Shown here: in pieces, positions 38,393-47,161 of the stretch | How the letters are laid out: the number at the start of each line of letters is the position of its first letter | How positions within the stretch are numbered: position 1 is the first letter of the stretch | Source: an uncultured Collinsella sp. | GTDB taxonomy: Bacteria; Actinomycetota; Coriobacteriia; Coriobacteriales; Coriobacteriaceae | Direction: 5' to 3' | Assembly: GCA_947642445.1 (NCBI GenBank) | Contig: CANRSF010000007.1 | Coordinates: forward strand, 1 to 64,000 | DNA length: 64,000 nt | Notes under the pieces: generated by a model | Database searches by the model: none | Told to the model about the DNA's origin: nothing | Seen by the model: only the letters and a program-made list of their open reading frames with translations | Translations under genes and position numbers: made by a program

Positions 38393-40199
38393 AACCCTCA
38401 TGGGCAGCATCCGCGACTATATGAAAGTCACCGTTGCCACGCCGTTGCTCGTGCTTGGCGAGGTGCTCTGCGAGATGCTGATTCCATTCATCACCGCCAA
38501 CCTGATCGACGCTATCAAAGACGGCGCCACCGTAGCCGAGATGCTTCCCACCGCAGGCTTTTTGGTGCTCATCGCGCTGACGTCGCTTGCTTTTGGCGCC
38601 GCGGCCGGCGTCACCTGCAGCCATGCGAGCTGCGGGTTCGCCAAGAACCTGCGTCACGACCTGTTCTACAAGATCCAGACGTTCAGCTTTGCCAACATCG
38701 ATGAGTTCTCGAGCTCCTCACTCGTCACGCGCCTGACCACCGATATCAACAACGTGCAGCAGGCCTTTATGATGATCATCCGTATTGCCGTGCGCGCGCC
38801 GCTGGTATTGATCTTCGCCTTTACCATGGCGTTTATCATGGGCGGCAGCGTCGCCATGGTCTACCTGGTCATCATTCCGCTGCTGGGCTTTGGACTGTTC
38901 TTTATCATCTTTAAGGTGCGCCCCATCTTCTCGCGCGTGTTCCACAAGTACGACGCCCTTAACGAGTCCGTTGAGGAAAACGTCACCGGCATGCGCGTGG
39001 TCAAGAGCTATGTGCGCGAAGACTTTGAGAAGGAGAAGTTCGCGACCGCCGCGCGCGACGTCCAGATGGACTTCACCCGCGCCGAGAAGCTGCTCGCCTT
39101 TAACAACCCCATGATGAACATCTGCGTCAACGGCGCGTTTGTCGTCATCATCTACCTGGGCTCCAAGCTCATCATCACGAGCCAGGGCACGCTGTTCGAC
39201 GTGGGCCAGCTCTCCTCGACCTTTACCTATGGTTTCCAGATTCTCATGAGCCTGATGCAGCTGTCGATGATCTTTGTCATGGTGACCATGGCCGACGAAT
39301 CGGCACACCGCATTGCCGAGGTGCTGGCCGCCGAGCCCACGATCGCCGATCCCGCCGAGCCCGTGCTCGAGGTTGCCGACGGTTCCATCGACTTTGACCA
39401 CGTGAGCTTTAAGTATTCCGCGCATGCGAAACGCCAGGCGCTCGACGATATCGACCTGCACATTACGAGCGGCGAGACCATCGGCATCATCGGCGGCACC
39501 GGCTCGGCCAAGTCCACGCTCGTCAACCTCATCGCCCGCCTGTACGACACCACCGAAGGCGCTGTGCGCGTGGGCGGCGTGGACGTGCGCGACTACGACC
39601 TGGACGCGCTGCGTCACCAGGTCGCCATGGTGCTGCAGAAAAACGTGCTGTTTAGCGGCACCATCGCCGAGAACCTGCGTTGGGGCGACCCGAACGCCAC
39701 CGACGAGGAAGTCCGCGAGGCGGCACATCTGGCCTGCGCCGACGAGTTTGTCGACGGCTTCCCCAAGGGCTACGACACCTGGATCGAACAGGGCGGCTCT
39801 AATGTTTCGGGCGGTCAGAAGCAGCGCCTGTGCATTGCACGCGCCCTGCTGCGTCGCCCCAAAATCTTGATCCTGGACGACTCCACCAGCGCCGTCGACA
39901 CCAAGACCGACGCCAAGATTCGCGCAGGGCTGGCAAGCTATCTGCCCAACACGACCAAGCTCATCATCGCCCAGCGCATCAGCTCCGTGCAGGACGCAGA
40001 CCGCATCATCGTCATGGAGGGCGGCCGCATCGCACAGATCGGCAACCACGAAGAGCTGCTTAAGACAAGCGAGATCTACCGCGAGACCTTTACCTCGCAG
40101 AACAAGATGTCTGCCGAGGGCGAAGGGGCCGTCGAGGCCAACACCGAGGCATCCGCAACGCAAACTCAGACCCAGGAAGGAGGCGAGGCACATGAGTAA
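38385..40199 (+). CDS. ABC exporter subunit, degenerate-site half
   Basis: 604 aa: six-helix membrane domain (1-310) and NBD. Walker A GGTGSAKST, signature VSGGQKQR, Walker B ILILDDSTSAVD. The catalytic glutamate is Asp (DD in place of DE), as in one subunit of heterodimeric exporters such as TM287/288 and BmrCD. Its stop overlaps the next start (ATGAGTAA). Confidence 0.92.
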   Translation: MIKTLMGSIRDYMKVTVATPLLVLGEVLCEMLIPFITANLIDAIKDGATVAEMLPTAGFLVLIALTSLAFGAAAGVTCSHASCGFAKNLRHDLFYKIQTFSFANIDEFSSSSLVTRLTTDINNVQQAFMMIIRIAVRAPLVLIFAFTMAFIMGGSVAMVYLVIIPLLGFGLFFIIFKVRPIFSRVFHKYDALNESVEENVTGMRVVKSYVREDFEKEKFATAARDVQMDFTRAEKLLAFNNPMMNICVNGAFVVIIYLGSKLIITSQGTLFDVGQLSSTFTYGFQILMSLMQLSMIFVMVTMADESAHRIAEVLAAEPTIADPAEPVLEVADGSIDFDHVSFKYSAHAKRQALDDIDLHITSGETIGIIGGTGSAKSTLVNLIARLYDTTEGAVRVGGVDVRDYDLDALRHQVAMVLQKNVLFSGTIAENLRWGDPNATDEEVREAAHLACADEFVDGFPKGYDTWIEQGGSNVSGGQKQRLCIARALLRRPKILILDDSTSAVDTKTDAKIRAGLASYLPNTTKLIIAQRISSVQDADRIIVMEGGRIAQIGNHEELLKTSEIYRETFTSQNKMSAEGEGAVEANTEASATQTQTQEGGEAHE

Positions 40200-42111
40200 G
40201 GCAACGACCGCCGAGCGCGCGCTCAACCGCAAGGGCGGCACCATGTCGCGCCTCATCAAGACGCTCTTTGGCTTCTATCCTGTGCTTTTGCCCCTCGTCG
40301 TCGCCGGCGTGGTGCTCTGCGCCATCATCAACTCCATCGGCGCGACCTTCCTGCAGAGCGCCCTGCAAATTATTAGCGAATCGTGGCAGTCGGGCGATTG
40401 GGAAGCCGCACAGCCCAAGATCGCACAGCTCGTGACCACCCTCGCCTGCATCTACGGCGTCGGCGTCCTGTCCTCGCTCTTCTGGAACCGCGCCATGGCT
40501 ATCGTCACGCAGGGCTCGCTCGAGAAGCTGCGCGAGATGATGTTCAACCGCATGCAGGACCTGCCGATCCGCTACTTCGACACGCACCAGCGCGGCGATA
40601 TCATGAGCCACTACACCAACGACATCGACACGCTGCGTCAGATGATCAGCCAGTCGCTGCCCAACCTGCTCATGACGATCATCATCATCGTCACGGTGTT
40701 CTTTATCATGCTGTACTACAGCGTGTGGATGTGCTTGGTCATCATCGCCGGCGTCGCCTTTATGACCTTTATGACCAAGCTGCTCGGATCCAACTCCGCG
40801 CGCTTCTTCATTGCGCAGCAGACCGAGCTTGGCGTGGTCGAGGGCCATATCGAGGAGGTCATGAACGGCCAGAAGGTCGTCAAGGCGTTCTGCCACGAGT
40901 CTGCCGCCGAGGCCGATTTTGACGAGCGCAACGAAAAGCTCTTCGAGGTCTCCCAGAAGGCCAACATGTACGCCAACATCCTCATGCCCATCCTTATGAA
41001 CCTGGGCAACCTGCTCTACGTGCTGGTCGCACTGGCGGGCGGCATTTTCCTGGCGCTGGGCGTGCCCAACCTGAGTATCTCGGGCATGGCGCTGTCCATC
41101 GCCGTCGTGGTGCCGTTCCTCAACATGACCAAGCAGTTCTGCGGACAGATCGGCCAGATCTCGCAGCAGATCAACGCCGTGGTCATGGGCCTCGCCGGCG
41201 CCGACCGCATCTTTGAGCTCATCGACGAGAAGCCCGAGGCCGACGAAGGCTACGTGACGCTCGTCAACGCACAGGTGAACCCCGAGACTTGGGAGTTCGA
41301 GGAGGCTGACCACCACACCGGCATGTGGGCATGGAAACATCCGCACCGCGCAACCGGCGAGATCGAGTACGTGCCGCTGCGCGGCGATCTGGTTATGGAC
41401 AACGTGGACTTTGGTTACACGCCCGACCACGAGGTGCTGCACGGCGTGTCTGTGTTTGCCAAGCCGGGCCAGAAGGTCGCGTTTGTCGGCGCAACCGGTG
41501 CCGGCAAGACGACCATCACCAACCTCATCAACCGCTTCTACGACATCGCCGACGGCAAGATCCGCTACGACGGCATCAACGTCAACAAGATCCGCAAGGC
41601 CGATCTGCGCCGCTCGCTGGGTGTCGTGCTGCAGGACGTGAACCTGTTCACCGGCACCGTGATGGATAACATCCGCTACGGCAACCTGGATGCGACCGAC
41701 GAGGAGTGCATCGCGGCGGCCAAGCTCGCGGGCGCGGACGACTTTATCACCCGCCTGCCCGACGGCTACGACACCATGCTCACCGGTAACGGTGCCCAGC
41801 TGTCGCAGGGCCAGCGCCAGCTGATTTCGATTGCGCGCGCCGCCGTCGCCGATCCGCCGGCGATGATTCTGGACGAGGCCACCAGCTCCATCGACACCCG
41901 CACCGAGGCTATCGTGCAGGCGGGCATGGATAAGCTCATGGAGGGCCGCACGACGTTTGTCATCGCGCACCGCCTCTCCACCGTGCGCAACTCCGACGCA
42001 ATCATCTGCCTGGACCACGGCCGCATCATCGAGCGCGGCAACCACGACGAACTGATCGCCAAGCGCGGGTATTACTACCAGCTCTACACGGGTGCGTTTG
42101 AGCTGGAGTAG
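40192..42111 (+). CDS. ABC exporter subunit, consensus-site half
   Basis: 639 aa. Membrane domain then NBD with Walker A GATGAGKTT, signature LSQGQRQL and intact ILDEATSSID. Pairs with the preceding subunit. A roughly 55-residue insertion between the two domains (around 360-400) is charged and aromatic. The pair is expected to export lipophilic drugs or lipids. Confidence 0.92.
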   Translation: MSKATTAERALNRKGGTMSRLIKTLFGFYPVLLPLVVAGVVLCAIINSIGATFLQSALQIISESWQSGDWEAAQPKIAQLVTTLACIYGVGVLSSLFWNRAMAIVTQGSLEKLREMMFNRMQDLPIRYFDTHQRGDIMSHYTNDIDTLRQMISQSLPNLLMTIIIIVTVFFIMLYYSVWMCLVIIAGVAFMTFMTKLLGSNSARFFIAQQTELGVVEGHIEEVMNGQKVVKAFCHESAAEADFDERNEKLFEVSQKANMYANILMPILMNLGNLLYVLVALAGGIFLALGVPNLSISGMALSIAVVVPFLNMTKQFCGQIGQISQQINAVVMGLAGADRIFELIDEKPEADEGYVTLVNAQVNPETWEFEEADHHTGMWAWKHPHRATGEIEYVPLRGDLVMDNVDFGYTPDHEVLHGVSVFAKPGQKVAFVGATGAGKTTITNLINRFYDIADGKIRYDGINVNKIRKADLRRSLGVVLQDVNLFTGTVMDNIRYGNLDATDEECIAAAKLAGADDFITRLPDGYDTMLTGNGAQLSQGQRQLISIARAAVADPPAMILDEATSSIDTRTEAIVQAGMDKLMEGRTTFVIAHRLSTVRNSDAIICLDHGRIIERGNHDELIAKRGYYYQLYTGAFELE

Positions 42112-42125
42112 GAACGATTACTGAC

Positions 42126-42232
42126 GGAGGGTTCCCCGGGGCGGCGGGGTAACTCCTCCGTGCTCAAACATTCTCGCTGCGCTGCGAAACTGCGCGCGGA
42201 GGAAATACACCGCCGTCCACGGGGCACCCTCC
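42126..42232 (+). repeat. long imperfect palindrome after the exporter operon
   Basis: Arms GGAGGGTtCCCCG..GGCGGgGT..TCCTCCG and CGGAGGA..ACaCCGCC..CGGGGcACCCTCC, about 35 nt each, enclose 36 nt. Unrelated in sequence to the other repeats. Confidence 0.6.
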
Positions 42233-42275
42233 TACGCGTGATCAGCCCGTCGTTTAAAACGGAATAAAGGTTAGT

Positions 42276-42308
42276 GAGGCCCTGGCCGTTTGGCCAGGGC
42301 CTCGTTTT
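42276..42308. terminator. bidirectional terminator
   Basis: Perfect 12-bp stem GAGGCCCTGGCC/GGCCAGGGCCTC with a 4-nt loop, followed by GTTTT. It is between the exporter operon and the convergent lysR gene. Confidence 0.8.
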
Positions 42309-42315
42309 GTGTGAG

Positions 42316-43194
42316 CTACTTGAGGAGTTGGGCAATGGCGTTGACGAATTTTTGGACTTGGAGGGTGGGCTCGAGCGGGTAGTGCAAATAGACCGGCACC
42401 TCGCGGCCGCACAAAAACGGTACGCCCACAAAGGCCGGGTGCACGCCCGACCATGCGCCGCAGGTGAGCACCGCGTCGCCCTTTTCCTCCGCCTCGTTAA
42501 AGAGCGCAAAGTCAAAACTGTCCACGTCGATCACGTCCACGCCGCCATCGGCCAAAAGATCGATGCGCAGGCTGTCCATGGCGTCGTTGCCGTGGCGCAG
42601 TACGCGCAGACGCATACCCTCCAAGTCGGCAACCGTAATGCGATTCTTGCGCGCCAGCGGGCTCGTGCGCGGCAGATCGATATAAAACGGCACGTTGACA
42701 ATGCGGAGCTTTTGGCAGGCATCACCCCAGCGTGGGGTAGAAAAACTCGATTGCACCACATCGACCTCGCGGCCCAAGCTACGCATGACGGTCTCGCGCT
42801 CGTCGTAGAGATCGCTTACCGGCACGATTTCAAATCGCAGCGACGGTTCCAGATCGTGGATGCCCGACCACATCGACAGCGTTTGGCGCCCCGGGCACAT
42901 CATCGACACGCCCAGGCGCACGGCACCGCCATCGCCCGCCGCGCGTCGGGCACGGCGCAGCGCGTCCTCGGACTGCCGCATGATCGAGCGCGCGTCGTCC
43001 ACCAGTAGTGCGCCGGCCGGCGTCACTTTGACGCCCGAGTGCGAGCGTTCGAACAGCGTGATGCCGAACTCGGCCTCGAAGCCCGACACCTGCTTGACGA
43101 GCGCCGGAGTCGACACGCGCAATTGTGCCGCCGCACGCGAGAAGCTTCCCAGCTCCGCAGCGGCCGATATGGCCTCAAGTCGTCGATCGTACAC
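42316..43194 (-). CDS. LysR-family transcriptional regulator
   Basis: 292 aa. N-terminal wHTH (YDRRLEAISAAAELGSFSRAAAQLRVSTPALVKQVSGFEAEFGITLFERS) and a periplasmic-binding-like effector domain. GTG start with GGGAG 6 nt upstream; an ATG at 43227 has no site. Divergent from the SDR gene and probably its activator. The 233-bp gap should hold its operators, but I could not define them. Confidence 0.88.
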   Translation of the reverse strand: MYDRRLEAISAAAELGSFSRAAAQLRVSTPALVKQVSGFEAEFGITLFERSHSGVKVTPAGALLVDDARSIMRQSEDALRRARRAAGDGGAVRLGVSMMCPGRQTLSMWSGIHDLEPSLRFEIVPVSDLYDERETVMRSLGREVDVVQSSFSTPRWGDACQKLRIVNVPFYIDLPRTSPLARKNRITVADLEGMRLRVLRHGNDAMDSLRIDLLADGGVDVIDVDSFDFALFNEAEEKGDAVLTCGAWSGVHPAFVGVPFLCGREVPVYLHYPLEPTLQVQKFVNAIAQLLK

Positions 43195-43427
43195 GTCAAT
43201 CTCCCGTTTTCGCGCCCGTGGCCACATGGTGCCACAGGAGGTTGTTTTCGCAGGTCATGCGCTCAATTGAGAATAAACTGCATCGCACAGTGTATACCTA
43301 TGGTTAACGCCATTCTAACAAATATGCAATTCACCTGCGCAAATGCAAAGCATACGATAACCAGCGAAAACCACGTGGGTCGGTTAATGGGAGCGACCCA
43401 CCGGGAGGCATAAGAAGGGAAGTTCCT

Positions 43428-44309
43428 ATGAGCAATTGGCTTAAGCTCGAGGGCGATGTCTGCGCTGTGACTGGAGCGCTCGGCGGCATGGGCGTCGAGA
43501 TTTGCCGCGAGTTCGCCCGCAATGACGCCAACGTCGTCCTGCTCGACCTGGACGAGGAGAAGGTCAAGGCCGCTGCCGCCGACCTCGCTGCCGAGTTTGG
43601 CATCCATGCCGAGGGCTACAAGATGAACGCCACCGACGAGGCCGAGGTTCAGGCCGCCGTCGACGCCACCATCGCCAACTTCGGCCGCGTCGACGTTCTC
43701 GTCAACACCGCCGGCATCCTGCGCTTCGCAGCCATGGAGGACCTGCCGCTCTCCGACTGGAACGAGGTCATCAACGTCAACCTCACCGGCTACTTCATCA
43801 CCTCGCAGCGCTTTGGTCGCGAAATGATCAAGGCTGGCCAGGGTCGCCTGGTGCACATCTCGACCGTTGCCAGCCACTCCCCCGAGACGTTCTCGGGCGT
43901 GTACAGCTCCACCAAGGCCGGCGTCAACATGATGTCCAAGATGCTCGCCGCCGAGTGGGGCCCCTACGGCGTGCGCTCCAACTGCGTCGAGCCCTGCTTT
44001 GTTAAGACCCCGATGTCGGCGAGCTTTTACGCCGACCCCGAGGTCGAGAAGAGCCGCAGCCGCCTCATCGCCACGCGCCGCATCGGCGAGGTCAGTGATA
44101 TCGCCAACGCCGTCATGTTCCTGGCGTCCAAGCGCTCGGACTTTACCACCGGCGACGCCATCAAGGTCGATGGCGGCTTCTCCAATATGATGGGCGACCT
44201 CACCGCCAAGCCCGGCGGCCGTCGAGCCTTTGCCGACAACTACCTCAAGAACAAGGGTGTCGAGCTTTGGTCCGACGAGTCTGGCGTCGCAAAGCCCACT
44301 GACCAGTAA
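43428..44309 (+). CDS. short-chain dehydrogenase/reductase
   Basis: 293 aa. TGALGGMGVE (cofactor loop), NTAGIL, catalytic Ser in HISTVAS and YSSTKAG (Tyr/Lys). The cofactor-specificity loop LLDLDEEK has an Asp after the second strand, which favours NAD. The C-terminal 35 residues are longer than usual. First gene of the SDR-MFS-Gfo operon. Confidence 0.9.
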   Translation: MSNWLKLEGDVCAVTGALGGMGVEICREFARNDANVVLLDLDEEKVKAAAADLAAEFGIHAEGYKMNATDEAEVQAAVDATIANFGRVDVLVNTAGILRFAAMEDLPLSDWNEVINVNLTGYFITSQRFGREMIKAGQGRLVHISTVASHSPETFSGVYSSTKAGVNMMSKMLAAEWGPYGVRSNCVEPCFVKTPMSASFYADPEVEKSRSRLIATRRIGEVSDIANAVMFLASKRSDFTTGDAIKVDGGFSNMMGDLTAKPGGRRAFADNYLKNKGVELWSDESGVAKPTDQ

Positions 44310-44374
44310 ACCAGCCTGACAGGGAGGCTCGCGGTGACGCCTGCCCCTCCCCCGCATCGATTAGAAAGAGTCCA

Positions 44375-45631
44375 ATGGCTTCCACCAACTCCAACAAGGG
44401 TCGCGCCGTCGTGCTTTCCGCCGCGTGCGTCACCATGTTCTTCATCAGCTCCATCGCGCTGTATTCCGTCGTGAGCAAGAACCTGCTCGCCGTCTACCCC
44501 GAGTGGTCCAGCGCCCTCACCTGGGCTTTCCCGGTCTTTCAGACCATCATGGCCGTAACGGGCATCTTCGCCGGCCGCATCTCCGATAAGATCGGCCCGC
44601 GCAACGTCGTGATCGCCGCCGCCGTGTGCTACGGCCTGGGCTGGTTCATGTCCGGCACCGTTACCGAGCCGTGGCAGTTCTACCTGTGGTTCTCGCTCGT
44701 CGCCGCCATCGGTAACGGTCTGGGTTACAACCCCGCGCTCACCACCGGCCAAAAGTGGTTCATCGACAAGAAGGGTCTCGCCTCCGGCATCACCCTTGCC
44801 GCTTCGACCGCCGGCCCCGCCGTGCTGTCCCCGGTGCTCGCCTCGCTGCTCATCCCGAGCCTGGGCATCTTTGGCGCCCTCAAGGCACTCGGCGTCATCT
44901 TCTTTGTGACGATCGCCGCCTCCGCCCTGTTCCTGAAGGCCCCCGAGGCCGGCTGGCTACCCGAGGGCTTCGAGGCCCCCAAGGGCGGCGCGCACGCCGG
45001 TACCTTCGGCGACCTCACCCCGGGCGAGATGGTCAGGACCCCGCGCTTTTGGGTCCTCATCGTCACCTTCGCCTTTGCCGCCACCGCGGGCACCCTGCTC
45101 GTGGGCAAGGTTGCCTCCATCGCCGCCGTCCAGCTCTTCGCCGACCCCACGAGCGCCGCGGCCGTCGCCCTCGGCGGCGTGGTCGTCTCCGTCAACACCT
45201 GCGCCAACCTGGTCGGTCGTCTGTCCTTTGGCCAGATCATCGACAAGCTCGGCGCCTACAAGTCGCTGCTCATCAGCCTTGTCGTCACCATCGTCGCGCT
45301 CGTTATCATGTCGATGAGCTTTACGCAGAGCATGTTCTTTGTGGCGCTCGCCCTGCTCGGCTTTAGCTTTGGCGCTCTGCTCGTCATCTACCCGCCGCTC
45401 ACCGGTGGCGCCTTTGGCACCAGCAACATCGGCGTCAACTACGGCATCATGTTCCTGGGCTACGCCGCTTCTACCTGGATCAGCCAGCCCATCACCGCTG
45501 TGCTGTATCACGCCGAGGCCGGCAGCGCCGCCTACCAGCAGTCCTTCTACGGCGCCATCGTAATCGCCGCCATCGCCGTCGTGCTCACCGTCTACATGAT
45601 GGTCTCCGACAGCAAGAAGAAGTCCGCCTAG
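44375..45631 (+). CDS. MFS transporter, oxalate/formate antiporter (OFA) type
   Basis: 418 aa, 12 helices. Motif-A-like GRISDKIGPRNV, GLGYNPALTTGQKWF (OFA-type helix 4/5) and GNGLGY. Likely imports the acid or polyol handled by the flanking oxidoreductases. The start lies 65 nt after the SDR gene. Confidence 0.87.
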   Translation: MASTNSNKGRAVVLSAACVTMFFISSIALYSVVSKNLLAVYPEWSSALTWAFPVFQTIMAVTGIFAGRISDKIGPRNVVIAAAVCYGLGWFMSGTVTEPWQFYLWFSLVAAIGNGLGYNPALTTGQKWFIDKKGLASGITLAASTAGPAVLSPVLASLLIPSLGIFGALKALGVIFFVTIAASALFLKAPEAGWLPEGFEAPKGGAHAGTFGDLTPGEMVRTPRFWVLIVTFAFAATAGTLLVGKVASIAAVQLFADPTSAAAVALGGVVVSVNTCANLVGRLSFGQIIDKLGAYKSLLISLVVTIVALVIMSMSFTQSMFFVALALLGFSFGALLVIYPPLTGGAFGTSNIGVNYGIMFLGYAASTWISQPITAVLYHAEAGSAAYQQSFYGAIVIAAIAVVLTVYMMVSDSKKKSA

Positions 45632-45639
45632 TTTTACCG

Positions 45640-45671
45640 ATGCGACAAAGGGGCAGCCCTTTTGTCGCATT
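45640..45671. repeat. GACAAAGGG palindrome
   Basis: GATGCGACAAAGGGG/CCCTTTTGTCGCATTC, nine bases past the MFS stop. Same palindrome family as at 21651, 28407 and 63086. Confidence 0.7.
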
Positions 45672-45700
45672 CCACCGGTCACCAGTATTAAGGAGTCGAA

Positions 45701-46741
45701 ATGTCTGAGCTCAACCCCGTCCGCATTGCCGTTATCGGCGCCGGTGCCATGGGCCGCAACCACATCCGCTTTGTCACCGAGGAGCCCGAGGCCGAGCTCG
45801 TCGCCATCGCCGACGCCTTTGAGGGCGCCCGCGCCACGGCCGAGGCCGCTGGCGTGCCGTTTTACACCGATCCCGCCCAGATGATGGACGAGGTCAAACC
45901 CGAGGCCGTCATTATCGCCACCCCCAACGACCTGCACCTGGGCGTTGCTCGCGAGGCCATCAAGCGCAACATCGTGCCGCTGGTCGAAAAGCCGATCTCC
46001 AACGATCTCGAGGATGCCCAGGCTTTCGCCGCCGAGGCCGAGACCGCCGGCGTGCCCGTGCTCGTGGGTCAGCACCGTCGCCACAACCCCTTCGTCAACA
46101 AGGCCAAGGAGATCATCGAGTCCGGCGAGCTGGGCAAACTCACCGTGTCGAGCTTCCACTACATGATCTATAAGAACGACGAGTACTTCGATGTCGAGTG
46201 GCGCCGCAAGAAGGGTGCCGGCCCGATCCTGGTCAACCTGGTGCACGACGTCGACCTGCTCCGCTACCTGCTGGGCGAGCCCGTCGCCGTCCAGGGCATG
46301 CAGTCCAGCGCCGCCCGCGGTTTTGAGACCGAGGACTCCGCCGTGGCCAACGTCCGCTTTGCCGACGGCGCGCTCGCGAGCATGACCATTTCCGACGCCA
46401 CCGCCAGCCCCTGGAACTGGGAGGCGACCGCTCGCGAGGACCCGCAGTACCGTCCCTTCGACGCCGACGCCTACTTTATCGGCGGAACCTTGGGTGCCCT
46501 TTCGCTGCCCCGCCTGCATCAGTTCTCCTACGACGGCGCCTCCAACTGGCACAAGCCGCTGCAGATGGAGATTCCGGCCGTCGATCCGGCGCTGCCGCAC
46601 AAGATGCAGCTCAAGCACTTTGTGAAGGTCGTCCGCCGCGAGGTCGAGCCCGTCGTAACCCCCGCCGACAACGTCAAGACGCTCACGCTTCTCAACGCCA
46701 TCAAGGAGGCCGCCGAGACCGGCCAGCTCGTCGAGCTGTAG
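45701..46741 (+). CDS. Gfo/Idh/MocA-family oxidoreductase
   Basis: 346 aa. Nucleotide loop VIGAGAMGRNHI, IIATPNDLHLGVAREA, EKP triad (VEKPI) and the catalytic His pair region VNLVHDVDLL. NAD(P)-dependent dehydrogenase of sugars, inositols or related polyols. Last gene of the operon; TSS-like features were not found ahead of it. Confidence 0.9.
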   Translation: MSELNPVRIAVIGAGAMGRNHIRFVTEEPEAELVAIADAFEGARATAEAAGVPFYTDPAQMMDEVKPEAVIIATPNDLHLGVAREAIKRNIVPLVEKPISNDLEDAQAFAAEAETAGVPVLVGQHRRHNPFVNKAKEIIESGELGKLTVSSFHYMIYKNDEYFDVEWRRKKGAGPILVNLVHDVDLLRYLLGEPVAVQGMQSSAARGFETEDSAVANVRFADGALASMTISDATASPWNWEATAREDPQYRPFDADAYFIGGTLGALSLPRLHQFSYDGASNWHKPLQMEIPAVDPALPHKMQLKHFVKVVRREVEPVVTPADNVKTLTLLNAIKEAAETGQLVEL

Positions 46742-46813
46742 CACCTTAGGACAGGCCGCGGCAGAAACCCCATGCCGGGCCCCTCGGTCCGCCACAAATA
46801 AGCCCCTCTTCTT

Positions 46814-46850
46814 TGCCCCGCGAGCAGCTTCCTGCCCGCGGGGCATTTTG
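46814..46850 (+). terminator. terminator after the SDR-MFS-Gfo operon
   Basis: Perfect 8-bp stem GCCCCGCG/CGCGGGGC followed by ATTTTGC. Confidence 0.75.
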
Positions 46851-46911
46851 CTACGTTGCCAATGATTTTTCTGGGACGGGGGACTTTTTGCACCTTAGCT
46901 TGATTCGTTCG

Positions 46912-47069
46912 CCACGAAATGTGCCTATCTACTACGTTTAACCAATCACCCTCATCCATACAGAATTTCGCGAAATAAAAACCGCAGGTAAACGGCTTGC
47001 GCATTTTCGGAAAACCGGGGGATGGTCGACCCACACGGTTCAAACGTAGTAGATAGGCCGCTTTCGTGG
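46912..47069. repeat. MITE-like element with inverted terminal repeats
   Basis: Arms CCACGAAA...GCCTATCTACTACGTTT and AAACGTAGTAGATAGGC...TTTCGTGG (17-bp perfect core, about 30 bp overall) enclose about 95 nt, including ATTTCGCGAAAT. It lies 93 nt ahead of tex. No open reading frame inside. Confidence 0.65.
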
Positions 47070-47161
47070 TTCCGCGCCAAAACAGTCTTTTTTGGGCGAA
47101 GTGGCAGGTGGTATCCTTGGTAGCTCTGTGCTGCAAACGCACCTTAAACGCAAGGAGTCCC

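Noticed and set aside
39880-39900. Loss-of-function Walker B (DD in place of DE) as evidence of a dead ABC subunit
   Set aside because: Heterodimeric exporters usually have one degenerate site, and the partner subunit is intact.
40090-42045. 651-codon antisense frame over the second ABC exporter gene
   Set aside because: Shadow of the coding frame; His/Asp/Val-rich, without motifs.
44957-46846. 629-codon antisense frame over the MFS and Gfo/Idh/MocA genes
   Set aside because: Shadow of two well-supported genes with clear family motifs.
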